From: MWDT01 sp035506315
Lineage (GTDB): Bacteria > Verrucomicrobiota > Verrucomicrobiia > Opitutales > Opitutaceae
Reading direction: 5' to 3'
Length of the DNA: 8,276 nt
Assembly: GCA_035506315.1 (NCBI GenBank)
Contig: DATJPQ010000168.1
Coordinates: 1-8,276, forward strand
Position numbers and translations under genes: made by a program. Under the pieces are notes generated by a model. It saw only the letters and a program-made list of their open reading frames with translations. It did not search any database and was not told the DNA's origin. Below are positions 1 through 8,000 of this stretch, piece by piece. The first letter of the stretch is position 1; the number at the start of each line of letters is the position of its first letter.

Positions 1-10
1 CAAATCCGAA

Positions 11-125
11 TGGCCACAAAGAACGCAAAAAACGGTTTGGGCTTCGGCCACTACCGTCCGTGCGCCTATAGGCGCAACGCTCGGTACAGTACTTACGCGC
101 GATTTTTCGTGCCTATTTGTGGCCA
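11..125. repeat. Imperfect inverted repeat with TGGCCACAA ends
   Basis: TGGCCACAA at 11-19 is the exact reverse complement of TTGTGGCCA at 117-125. Inside each arm the sequence continues with an A-rich (20-32) or T-rich (102-108) run, as expected of two diverged copies of one module facing each other. The arms enclose the perfect palindrome at 61-76. No open reading frame of note lies between them. Confidence 0.6.
61..76. repeat. Perfect 16-bp palindrome
   Basis: TGCGCCTATAGGCGCA is identical to its own reverse complement (8-bp half-sites, no spacer). It could be a dimeric protein-binding site, or the core of a hairpin centred between the inverted arms at 11-19 and 117-125. No gene starts close by, since tdk begins more than 370 bp away. 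An operator role is therefore unsupported, and a repeat-associated role is more likely. Confidence 0.6.
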
Positions 126-165
126 ATAATTCCGCGCCGCCTGAGAGGAATCACAACTTTTGTAG

Positions 166-206
166 TACAGAGGGCACAGAGTTCGGATGAGAGGTCACGG
201 AGGCAG
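166..206 (+). repeat. 'cacagagg'-type repeat module
   Basis: The module consists of purine-rich units built on cagagg/cacagag and ggtcacggagg. Related modules occur at 2380-2421 in the same orientation, and at 314-343, 2515-2547 and 2628-2657 in the opposite orientation. When translated they give Arg-Gly-His strings, which can create false small proteins. Confidence 0.6.
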
Positions 207-236
207 ATGCATTCCGTCGTGCCCTTACGCGCTCTT

Positions 237-266
237 GACCGCGGATTTCGCAGATGAACGCAGATG
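237..266 (+). repeat. 'cgcagatgaacgcagat'-type repeat module
   Basis: A short module has two near-copies of a cgcagat unit separated by gaa, preceded by gcggattt. It resembles a known style of interspersed intergenic repeat in several environmental bacterial phyla (from memory). It lies between oppositely oriented 'cacagagg' modules. Confidence 0.5.
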
Positions 267-313
267 TGAGGTATCGGGATCGGAACCCAAATCTCAGAAC
301 CAAAAACGCGGCT

Positions 314-343
314 CTCTGTTCCCTCCGTTGCCTCCTGTAAAAT
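314..343 (-). repeat. Repeat block shared with 2628-2657
   Basis: By direct reading this 30-bp block matches 2628-2657 at 26 of 30 positions, and the last 14 bases (gcctcctgtaaaat) are identical. Both copies are the reverse-complement form of the 'cacagagg' module, oriented the same way in the window, about 2.3 kb apart on either side of tdk and the lactonase gene. Confidence 0.7.
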
Positions 344-447
344 CGATGCCGGTTGATTGCGGTTGCTCCGGGTGCATTTTATCAAATCCCGGTAAAACGG
401 TTTTGCAGACTGGTAAAGTGGGCCACCGCCATCTACGTAAACCCGCC

Positions 448-1047
448 GTGGCCAAAGTATATTTTTACTACGCGGCGATGAATGCCGGCAAATCGACGGC
501 CTTGCTCCAGGCGAGCTACAATTACCAGGAGCGCGGCATGCGCACGCTCGTCTTCGCCCCGGCCATCGACACCCGCGCCGGCGTCGGCCACGTGCGCTCG
601 CGCATCGGGCTGGAAGGACCGGCCCTGACCCTGGAACGGACCGACGACCTGTTCACGCGCATCCAAACCGAGCACACCGCCACCCGCGTCGCCTGCGTGC
701 TGGTCGACGAGGCCCAGTTTCTCACCCGCGCCCAGGTGCAGCAGCTGACTGAGGTCGCCGACCAGCTCGACATCCCCGTGCTCTGCTATGGTCTGCGCAC
801 CGATTTCAAGGGCAATCTGTTCGAGGGCAGCGCCGCCCTGCTCGGCTGGGCCGACGATCTCACGGAGCTCAAGACCATCTGCCACTGCGGCAAGAAGGCC
901 ACGATGAACCTGCGCGTAGGCCCCGACGGCCACGCCGCACGCGATGGCGCCCAGATCGAGATCGGCGGCAACGAGCGCTATGTGGCCATGTGCCGACGCC
1001 ACTACAAGAAGGCGATGGCCGGCGGCCTCGTTTTCCCCACCCTCTAG
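448..1047 (+). CDS. tdk: Thymidine kinase (type II, E. coli Tdk-like)
   Basis: Cytoplasmic salvage enzyme that phosphorylates thymidine to dTMP using ATP. The predicted protein is 199 aa, against about 205 aa for E. coli Tdk, and aligns with it essentially end to end from memory. The phosphate-binding loop AMNAGKST is at residues 10-17. The Walker B/catalytic segment VLVDEAQF is at 84-91, with E88 the expected catalytic base. The substrate/lid region YGLRTDFKGNLF is at 114-125. Zinc-binding residues are C145, C147, C182 and H185, followed by a Lys-rich tail. I choose the GTG start because AKVYFYYAAMNAGKS matches the family N-terminus. The frame stays open upstream to an ATG at 187, but those 87 residues are translated repeat DNA. 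No clear Shine-Dalgarno sequence precedes the GTG. A 148-bp gap separates it from the lactonase gene, so co-transcription is possible but unproven. Confidence 0.95.
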   Translation: MAKVYFYYAAMNAGKSTALLQASYNYQERGMRTLVFAPAIDTRAGVGHVRSRIGLEGPALTLERTDDLFTRIQTEHTATRVACVLVDEAQFLTRAQVQQLTEVADQLDIPVLCYGLRTDFKGNLFEGSAALLGWADDLTELKTICHCGKKATMNLRVGPDGHAARDGAQIEIGGNERYVAMCRRHYKKAMAGGLVFPTL

Positions 1048-1177
1048 CGGCGTGTCGGACTTCGTCCTCGACGCTGCTAAACAAAATGGCATCGCCAATT
1101 TGGAAGTGATCGATCGGTGCCGGCGTTTCCCCGGATTCTGCGACGCGCTCCGAATGAAACAAATCTCGCTCCTCGGC

Positions 1178-1186
1178 GAGGAAGAG
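1178..1186 (+). promoter_or_regulatory. Ribosome binding site for the lactonase gene
   Basis: The purine-rich GAGGAAGAG ends 9 nt before the ATG at 1196. It is the best Shine-Dalgarno-like sequence near any of the candidate starts (1154, 1196, 1220) and favours 1196. Confidence 0.5.
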
Positions 1187-1195
1187 TTAGCCAAG

Positions 1196-2353
1196 ATGAT
1201 TCGCCGATCCCGTTTGCCGATGCTCCGCTTTCTCACACTTATTCTCGCTGTGATGAGTCTTCCACCTGCCCGCGCCGCCGATGCGCTGATGTTCATCGGC
1301 ACGTACACCCGTGATGGCCGCAGCCATGGCATCTATTCGTTGCGCTTGGACCTCACTACCGGCGTGCTCACGGCGCCTTCGCTCGCCGCCGAGGCGCAGA
1401 ACCCGACCTTCCTCGCGCTGCATCCCGACAAGCGCCACCTTTATGCCTGCGGCGAGCTGCGCGGCACGGTCGACCAGCCGCAGGGGGGCGTCGGCGCCTA
1501 CGCCATCGACGCTGCGGCGGGCACGCTCACCTTTCTAAATCAACAGCCCACCGGCGACGGCGCGACGTGCCACGTGGCCGTCGATGCCACCGGCCGCATG
1601 GCAATGGCCGCCAACTACGGCGCCGGCTATGTCTGCGCCCTACCGATCGACGCCACCGGGCGCTTGGGCGAACGCAGCACGTACGTCGAACTCACCGGTC
1701 CACTGGGGCCCAATCAGCCGGGCCAGGACAAACCCCACGCACACTCCATGGCCGTGTCGCCTGACAACCGCTTTGCTTTTGCGTGTGCTCTCGGCCTCGA
1801 CCGCATTTTTGGGTTTAGTCTCGATCCGGCGAGAGCCGCGCTCGTGCCGACCGATCCGCCCTTCACTGCCACGCCCGCCGGCGTCGGCCCGCGGCACAGC
1901 AAGTTTTCCGCCGACGGTCGCTTTTACTATGCCCTCAACGAGCTGGGCGGATCGGTCTGCGTCTTTGCCTACGATTCGACCCGTGGCGTGCTCAAGCTGA
2001 AGCAGACGATTTCGACGCTGCCCGCTGATTTTCACGGTACGAACACCTCCGCCGAAATCCGTCTGTCCCGAGACGGTCGCTTCGTCTATACCTCCAACCG
2101 CGGGCCCGACAGCCTGGCGGTCTTCTCACGCGATCCCGCGGCCGGCACGCTCACGCTCGTCGAGATTGTGCCCTGCGGCGGAAAGCACCCGCGCAACTTT
2201 GCCCTCTCGCCCGACGGCCGCTGGCTCATCTGCGCCAACCGCGACACCGACAATCTGGTCGTTTTCCGCGTCGATCCCGCCACCGGCCGGCTGACCCCGA
2301 CCGCCCACTCCGCCACCATCCCCCTGCCGGTGTGCGTGCTGTTCGTGGATTAG
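1196..2353 (+). CDS. Exported seven-bladed beta-propeller lactonase (6-phosphogluconolactonase-like)
   Basis: The predicted protein is 385 aa. Residues 1-27 look like a Sec signal peptide: Arg-rich start, hydrophobic FLTLILAVMSL at 12-22, and an ARA cleavage site before ADA. The rest is a lactonase-family (YbhE/Pgl type) propeller. FIGTYT at 33-38 opens the first blade. Repeated blade motifs follow: LALHPDKRHLYACGE (73-87), HVAVDATGRMAMAANYG (126-142), HSMAVSPDNRFAFACALG (183-200), HSKFSADGRFYYALNE (234-249), IRLSRDGRFVYTSNRG (288-303) and NFALSPDGRWLICANRD (334-350). Family-typical polar patches are KPHAH (179-183), GPRH (231-234) and HPRNF (331-335). The family hydrolyses 6-phosphogluconolactone or other sugar lactones. 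An exported copy cannot easily serve the cytoplasmic pentose phosphate pathway, so an extracytoplasmic sugar-lactone substrate is more likely (inference). An upstream ATG (1154) and an internal ATG (1220, still leaving a signal peptide) are alternative starts. Confidence 0.88.
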   Translation: MIRRSRLPMLRFLTLILAVMSLPPARAADALMFIGTYTRDGRSHGIYSLRLDLTTGVLTAPSLAAEAQNPTFLALHPDKRHLYACGELRGTVDQPQGGVGAYAIDAAAGTLTFLNQQPTGDGATCHVAVDATGRMAMAANYGAGYVCALPIDATGRLGERSTYVELTGPLGPNQPGQDKPHAHSMAVSPDNRFAFACALGLDRIFGFSLDPARAALVPTDPPFTATPAGVGPRHSKFSADGRFYYALNELGGSVCVFAYDSTRGVLKLKQTISTLPADFHGTNTSAEIRLSRDGRFVYTSNRGPDSLAVFSRDPAAGTLTLVEIVPCGGKHPRNFALSPDGRWLICANRDTDNLVVFRVDPATGRLTPTAHSATIPLPVCVLFVD

Positions 2354-2379
2354 CCGAATCCACGGAGTCGAAAAACGGA

Positions 2380-2421
2380 TTTTTACACAGAGGTCGCAGA
2401 GACCAGCATGAGGGCACAGAG
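2380..2421 (+). repeat. 'cacagagg'-type repeat module, left arm
   Basis: The module begins ttttacacagaggtcgcag and continues with a second unit agggcacagag. The opposite-strand form of 2515-2547 begins ttttcacagaggccacag, so the two modules face each other and could pair imperfectly. Confidence 0.6.
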
Positions 2422-2514
2422 CTCAGCATCGGATCCTCGATTCAGCAGTTCGTGATCGAACTCACCGAAATAGGGCGGCATCTGCGCTACCCTAACAATC
2501 TCTCTACGAGCTCC

Positions 2515-2547
2515 GATCGTGCTCTGTGGCCTCTGTGAAAAGATCGG
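2515..2547 (-). repeat. 'cacagagg'-type repeat module, right arm
   Basis: This is the inverted relative of 2380-2421; its plus-strand core is gctctgtggcctctgtgaaa. Together with 2380-2421 it forms an imperfect inverted repeat around roughly 90 bp of unremarkable sequence. Confidence 0.6.
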
Positions 2548-2591
2548 TTTCCGCGTGTCCGCTTTCGTGTCCCTTCGTGGTGGTAATCTGT

Positions 2592-2616
2592 CCGCGCATA
2601 TCCGCATAATGCGCGG
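2592..2616. repeat. Small hairpin, 8-bp perfect stem
   Basis: CCGCGCAT at 2592-2599 pairs perfectly with ATGCGCGG at 2609-2616 around a 9-nt loop. It lies between convergent genes but is not followed by a T-run on either strand, so it is not a textbook intrinsic terminator. Confidence 0.4.
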
Positions 2617-2627
2617 GAAAATCATTC

Positions 2628-2657
2628 CTCTGTTTCCTCTGCGGCCTCCTGTAAAAT
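2628..2657 (-). repeat. Repeat block shared with 314-343
   Basis: This is the second copy of the 30-bp block described at 314-343 (26 of 30 identical, last 14 identical). It lies just beyond the stop codon of the minus-strand gene. Confidence 0.7.
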
Positions 2658-2682
2658 TCTGTTTCGCTCCGGTAGATACGCT

Positions 2683-3441
2683 TCACAGCGGCTTCAAGAA
2701 CTGCGCCCCCGGGTATTGCCGCCGGATCGCTTCTTGAATCAGCCGCAGATTTTGTATCGCGAGCGCGCGGCTGCGGAACGGCACTGTGCCGCGCTCGGGG
2801 AAATAGATGCAAAAGCGGCCATTAAAGATGAAGACCGTCGCGGCGCTCTGCCGAGTCTCGCCGTCTACGACGAATGAAAATTGCACCACATTCACCGGTC
2901 GATGCTTCGCCAGCCGGGCGCCCGCCAGCAACGCGTCGCGGAAGACCAGATCGGTCTGGATCACCGCCCGGTTCTCATCCGGCGGGGCGGGATCCGGTGC
3001 CTGCGTAAAATCGTAGCGATACAGCGGGAAATACGCCGTGATGCGCGGGTATTTCGCCAGGATGGGCGCCGCGACCTTGGCGACTTCCTCGCGTTGCGCC
3101 GGCTCGACGCTCAACGCCGTACAACCGCGGTTTACATCCCAATACCAGAGGCGCCCGTGTTGCTCGAAAACGGCGACCGCGTGGCCGGTGACAATCTCCT
3201 CGTCCTCCTTGGCGCCCCATTGGAGCACGCGGCACCAAGCATCGTCGCCAAAGTTCTCGTGCACGGTGTCGTAGAATACGACCGACTCCACAAAACAGCC
3301 GTTGGCCACTCCCATGGGCACGTACCGCAATGGCGGCTTCTCGGCGGCGAAAGCCCCGGTTGCCCAGAAGAACATCACGCCCAGCCAGCCACGAAAAGCT
3401 CCGGCAACGCGGCCACCGAAGTACTGGGCAACGATGTTCAT
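2683..3441 (-). CDS. Exported protein of unknown function, possible papain-like cysteine peptidase fold
   Basis: The predicted protein is 252 aa. The N-terminus has a hydrophobic stretch (WLGVMFFWATGAFA, 19-32) ending in a signal-peptidase-like AFA before AEKPP, so export is likely. I do not recognise the family with confidence. In the first half, NGCFVES (47-53), GHAVAVFE (86-93) and WYWDVNRG (99-106) have the order and spacing of a Cys-His-Asp triad (C49, H87, D102). This is the pattern seen in transglutaminase-like and C39-like peptidases. The second half (about 120-252) is an alpha/beta region with no known motif. The start gives a plausible signal peptide, although no Shine-Dalgarno sequence is visible upstream. 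It is divergent from hflX across a 221-bp spacer and convergent with the lactonase gene. Overlapping plus-strand frames look like shadows. The gene call is fairly sure, the activity is not. Confidence 0.75.
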   Translation of the reverse strand: MNIVAQYFGGRVAGAFRGWLGVMFFWATGAFAAEKPPLRYVPMGVANGCFVESVVFYDTVHENFGDDAWCRVLQWGAKEDEEIVTGHAVAVFEQHGRLWYWDVNRGCTALSVEPAQREEVAKVAAPILAKYPRITAYFPLYRYDFTQAPDPAPPDENRAVIQTDLVFRDALLAGARLAKHRPVNVVQFSFVVDGETRQSAATVFIFNGRFCIYFPERGTVPFRSRALAIQNLRLIQEAIRRQYPGAQFLKPL

Positions 3442-3480
3442 CGCGATTCAAGAAATCATTTTCCCATCCTGCGCCAAGGC

Positions 3481-3617
3481 CCAAACGAGCGGGGGGCAGT
3501 TTCGTTCGGAGAACTGTAGCAGCGGCGGTCTATGACCGCCGTCCGATTCGGCCAGATCGGCGGTCATAGACCGCCGCATCTACAGCGCAATCGACCTACT
3601 ACCAAACGAGCGGGGGG
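3481..3617. repeat. Exact 16-bp direct repeat framing a palindromic element
   Basis: CCAAACGAGCGGGGGG occurs at 3481-3496 and again at 3602-3617, 121 bp apart start to start. Between the copies lies the large hairpin at 3514-3585. It is centred within about 1 bp of the midpoint of the two copies, with 17 nt on one side and 16 nt on the other. This could be a target-site-like duplication from insertion of a roughly 105-bp non-autonomous element, or the whole 137 bp could be one repeat unit. The unit sits in the divergent spacer upstream of hflX and of the minus-strand gene, so it may lie in or near both promoters. Confidence 0.7.
3514..3585. repeat. REPIN-like nested palindrome (two REP-like hairpins in inverted orientation)
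   Basis: The arms 3514-3541 and 3558-3585 are reverse complements over 26 of 28 positions (only 3520-3521 against 3578-3579 fail) around a 16-nt loop. Each arm is itself palindromic: CGGCGGTC-TAT-GACCGCCG at 3523-3541 and its mirror at 3558-3576, with 8-bp stems and 3-nt loops. The outermost bases are CTGTAG and CTACAG. Two short GC-rich hairpins head to head match the architecture of REP doublets/REPINs, which are mobilised by RAYT (TnpA-REP) transposases in other bacteria. No such transposase gene is in this window. A bidirectional terminator role is less likely because no T-run follows. Confidence 0.75.
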
Positions 3618-3662
3618 TTTGACTCGGCGCGCGTTTGCGGCATTGCCTTCCCGCTCCACCTG

Positions 3663-4943
<1,281 letters not shown>

Positions 4944-5028
4944 GACCGTACCCCGCGTCCGGAGCGTGCTTTCCTGCACCGACGCATCATTGACACTGGC
5001 GGTTATTTGGATCTCACCTTTCCACTGC

Positions 5029-8000
5029 ATGCTACCCTTCTTGCATCTCTGGATCACCCGCCTGAATCAAAGACTTGCACAGGAAGCGCGCAAGTGGGGA
5101 GGTCTGGCGATCATCGTGGTGCCTCTGACCGCGTTGGCGTCGACCAACCAGAATCGCACGGTATTTTCGCATAGCATACAGGAAGTGGCGCCGTCGGCCG
5201 CTTCAGCTTCTTCGCCCCGGCAGCCGTTCCTCACGCGCACTACTCTTCGCCCCGAAGAAATCGCCGCGGGCATGACTTTCGAGGTCGTGCTGCGGATGCC
5301 CAATTTCTCGGAGTTCCAGAGCCGGCTGGCCCAGGGTGAGCGGATCGCTCCCGCGGAGATGGAGTCACGGTTTCTGCCGTCGGCGGATGACTATGCGCGC
5401 GTGACGGCCTGGCTCAAAACGCAGGGGCTCTCCGTGACGCGGACCGACGCCAACCGCCTGGCGGTATTCGGACGCAGCACAGTCGCCGCGGTGCAGCAAG
5501 CGCTGCAGGTCACCTTCGCCCGGGTGTCCGCGCAGGGAACCGAATACACGTCGGCGATCACGCCCCCCACCTTGCCGGCTGATCTGGCCCCGGTGGTGCT
5601 CGGCATTCACGGGCTGCAACCACATCTGCGACCGCATCGGCTGACCTCGTTGCAACCGGAGGCGACCGCCATCAGCAACCCGCCCTATCTTCCGGCCCAG
5701 GTGGCCCAGGCTTATCAAGCGACGGGGCTCAGCTTGACCGGCCAAGGACAAGTCATCGCAATTTTCAGCGGCGCATTTCCCGACACGTCCGATCTCATCG
5801 CCTTCTGGCGGACCGCCAATGTATCCGTTACGACTATTCAGGTACAGTTCGAATCGGTGAACGGCGGCCCTTCCCAGCCGAGTCAGGATGCCCTCGTCGA
5901 GGCCACGTTGGATGTCGAATGGGCCAGTGCGCTGGCGCCCGGCGCCACCATCCGGGTGTACGCCTTCGATGAGACCGATGCCACGGGCTACGATGCCGTG
6001 TATCAGCAAGTCTACGCCGACCTGCCGGGCCAGCCGGGTCTTCATCAGTTTTCGATTTCTTATGGCAACCTCGAAAGCGAGATGGATCGCGACTACCTCC
6101 TGATTGAGGCCCAATATATGGCCCTGCTGGCCAATGCCGGCGTCACCGTTTTCGCCGCATCCGGCGATACGCCCGGAGTCTGCTCGCCGTCGAGCGATCC
6201 GAGCGTGACGGCGGTCGGCGGTACGACATTGAAATTCAACAGCAATGGCAATGTCGCCAGCGAAACCGCCTGGTCCGGCAGCGGCGGCGGTCGCAGCAGC
6301 GTTTTCGCCCGTCCCGCCTGGCAGGTTGGCTCCGGTATCAATTCGTCCGAGAACATGCGTTTGGTTCCCGACGTGGCCGCTTTCGCCGATCCTGCTTATG
6401 GCGCACTCATCGTTTGGAACGGTCAGCAGGCACAAGTCGGCGGCACCAGTCTGAGCACACCGGTCTGGGCTGCATTTTGCGCGCTCATCAATCAGGCGCG
6501 CGCCAATTCCAGTCAGCCCCCGGTGGGATTGCTCAATCCCAAAATTTACCCGCTGATCAGCTCGATTGCCTTTCGCGACATCACTTCAGGCTCCGCCGGC
6601 GGCAACTATGCCGCGCTCGGTTATGACCTCGTTACCGGCGTGGGTGTGCCCAACGTCAACGGGCTCATCCAATCCATTGGCAATGCGGGCGCGGCACCGC
6701 TGATCGTGGCGCAACTGGGCAGCTCGATTACCTATCAGAACCAGCCGGCCTCATTGGCGCAATTTGTGACGCCCGGCCAAGGCACGGCCTTCGCCATCGC
6801 GGCGCAGGGCACCGCGCCGTTAACCTACCAATGGCAACGCCTGCCGAGCGGGAACACGGTCTGGAGTATTCCCATCGATGGTTCCGCCTATGTCGGCTCG
6901 ACCACCGCTACCCTGATCGTACGCGGGGCGACCTACGCCGCCAACGGCGATCAATACCGGTGTGTGGTGACCAACTCCGCCGGCAGCGCGACCAGCAATC
7001 AAGCGGTTCTTATGGTCAATCCGTATGGAGTTACCACACTGGCCGGATGGCCCGGCCAGTCAGCGAGCGCCGATGGCGTCGGCCGGATGGCGCGGTTTGT
7101 CTACCCGGGCGGCGTGCGCCTGGACCAGGCCGGCAATGCCTACGTGACCGATGGCGGCGACAATACGGTCCGCAAAATAGCGCCCGATGGCACGGTAACC
7201 ACGGTTGTTGGTGCGACGGGCGTTGCAGGTAGTGCGGATGGTCCGGCCAGCACGGCACGCCTCAACGGCCCCGGCGGGGTCGCTGTGGATGGCTCCGGTA
7301 ATCTCTATATCGCGGACTCCGCAAACTATACCGTGCGCAAACTCACTGCCGCGACCGGCCAAGTTTCCACGTTGGCCGGGATAGCCGGTGATCGTGGGAC
7401 GGTCGACGGAACTGGCAGCGCTGCTAGATTCTACGATCCGCAAAACATCGCCGTGGATGCGGCGGGCAACCTCTATGTGCCGGATGGCACCGGCCATACC
7501 GTTCGCAAAGTCACGCCGGCCGGCATGGTCACCACACTGGCCGGTTCACCTGGAGTCTCGGGCAGCACCGATGGCGTCGGCAGTGCCGCCCGGTTTAATT
7601 ACCCCACCGGCATCATTGTGGACAGCACTGGCAACATTTATGTCGCCGACACCAACAACAACAAGATTCGCAAGATCACTCCCAGCGGCACTGTCACGAC
7701 CTTGGCCGGAACGGGTACGGCTGGGCACTCCGACGGCCCCGGCACGAGCGCGACTCTCAACCATCCGGCCGGAGTGGCGGTGGACGTTGCTGGCACGGTA
7801 TACGTTGCCGACAAAAACAACGACACCATCCGTGCGATCACGCCGGCGGGCGTGGTTAGCACCGTCGCCGGAGTAGCGGGGCAGCCGGAAGCCGGCGACG
7901 GCCCGAACAGCCTGACATCGGGCGGAGGATCTACCTGGCCAGTCGCGCATTTCTACCGTCCCGCCGACGTAGCGGTGGATGCCGCCGGTGTGATCTATGT

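Larger units (their letters stand above)
1..447. repeat. Gene-free spacer made of degenerate interspersed repeat modules
   Basis: No convincing gene lies here. An open frame continues upstream of tdk to 187, but its extra residues are only translated repeat DNA. The stretch is a patchwork of short low-complexity modules in both orientations. A 'ggccacaaagaacgcaaaa' type at 11-33 is answered by an inverted relative at 99-125. A 'cagagggcacagag / gaggtcacggagg' type lies at 166-206, a 'cgcagatgaacgcagat' type at 237-266, and an inverted 'cacagagg' type at 314-343. Such modules recur in spacers of some Verrucomicrobiota and other environmental bacteria (recalled, not searched). Their function is unknown. 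The tdk promoter must lie in the right part of this spacer, but I cannot point to a convincing -35/-10 pair. Confidence 0.7.
2354..2682. repeat. Gene-free spacer between convergent genes, filled with repeat modules
   Basis: This 329-bp stretch lies between the 3' ends of the lactonase gene (plus) and the minus-strand gene. No real coding region is visible. It contains a forward 'cacagagg' module (2380-2421) and inverted relatives at 2515-2547 and 2628-2657. Between them is an inverted 'ccacgaagggacacgaaag' style module (2556-2583) and a small hairpin (2592-2616). No classic terminator (GC stem plus T-run) is recognised for either gene, so the repeats may be where transcription from both sides ends (inference). 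Confidence 0.65.

Noticed and set aside
1..345. CRISPR array or tandem repeat locus
   Set aside because: The modules differ in length, orientation and sequence and have no regular repeat-spacer periodicity.
113..385. Small minus-strand open frame in the left spacer
   Set aside because: It is made of translated repeat modules and has no credible protein features.
433..1332. Minus-strand open frame (299 codons) across tdk and the start of the lactonase gene
   Set aside because: It overlaps the well-supported tdk gene and its product is shadow-like, with no recognisable motif.
2881..3519. Plus-strand open frame (212 codons) opposite the exported minus-strand protein
   Set aside because: The minus-strand product has a signal peptide and a coherent fold-like sequence. 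The plus frame is rich in Arg, His and Gly, lacks motifs and runs into the palindrome region.
3514..3585. Intrinsic bidirectional terminator
   Set aside because: The stem is strong, but neither side has a T-run, and it lies between divergent gene starts rather than at gene ends.
4990..5015. Consensus-like -35 box TTGACA upstream of the sedolisin gene
   Set aside because: No acceptable -10 hexamer is found 16-18 bp downstream, so I do not call a promoter.
5365..6435. Long minus-strand open frame (356 codons) opposite the sedolisin domain
   Set aside because: The plus strand encodes a complete S53 catalytic domain here. The antisense translation shows no family motif.
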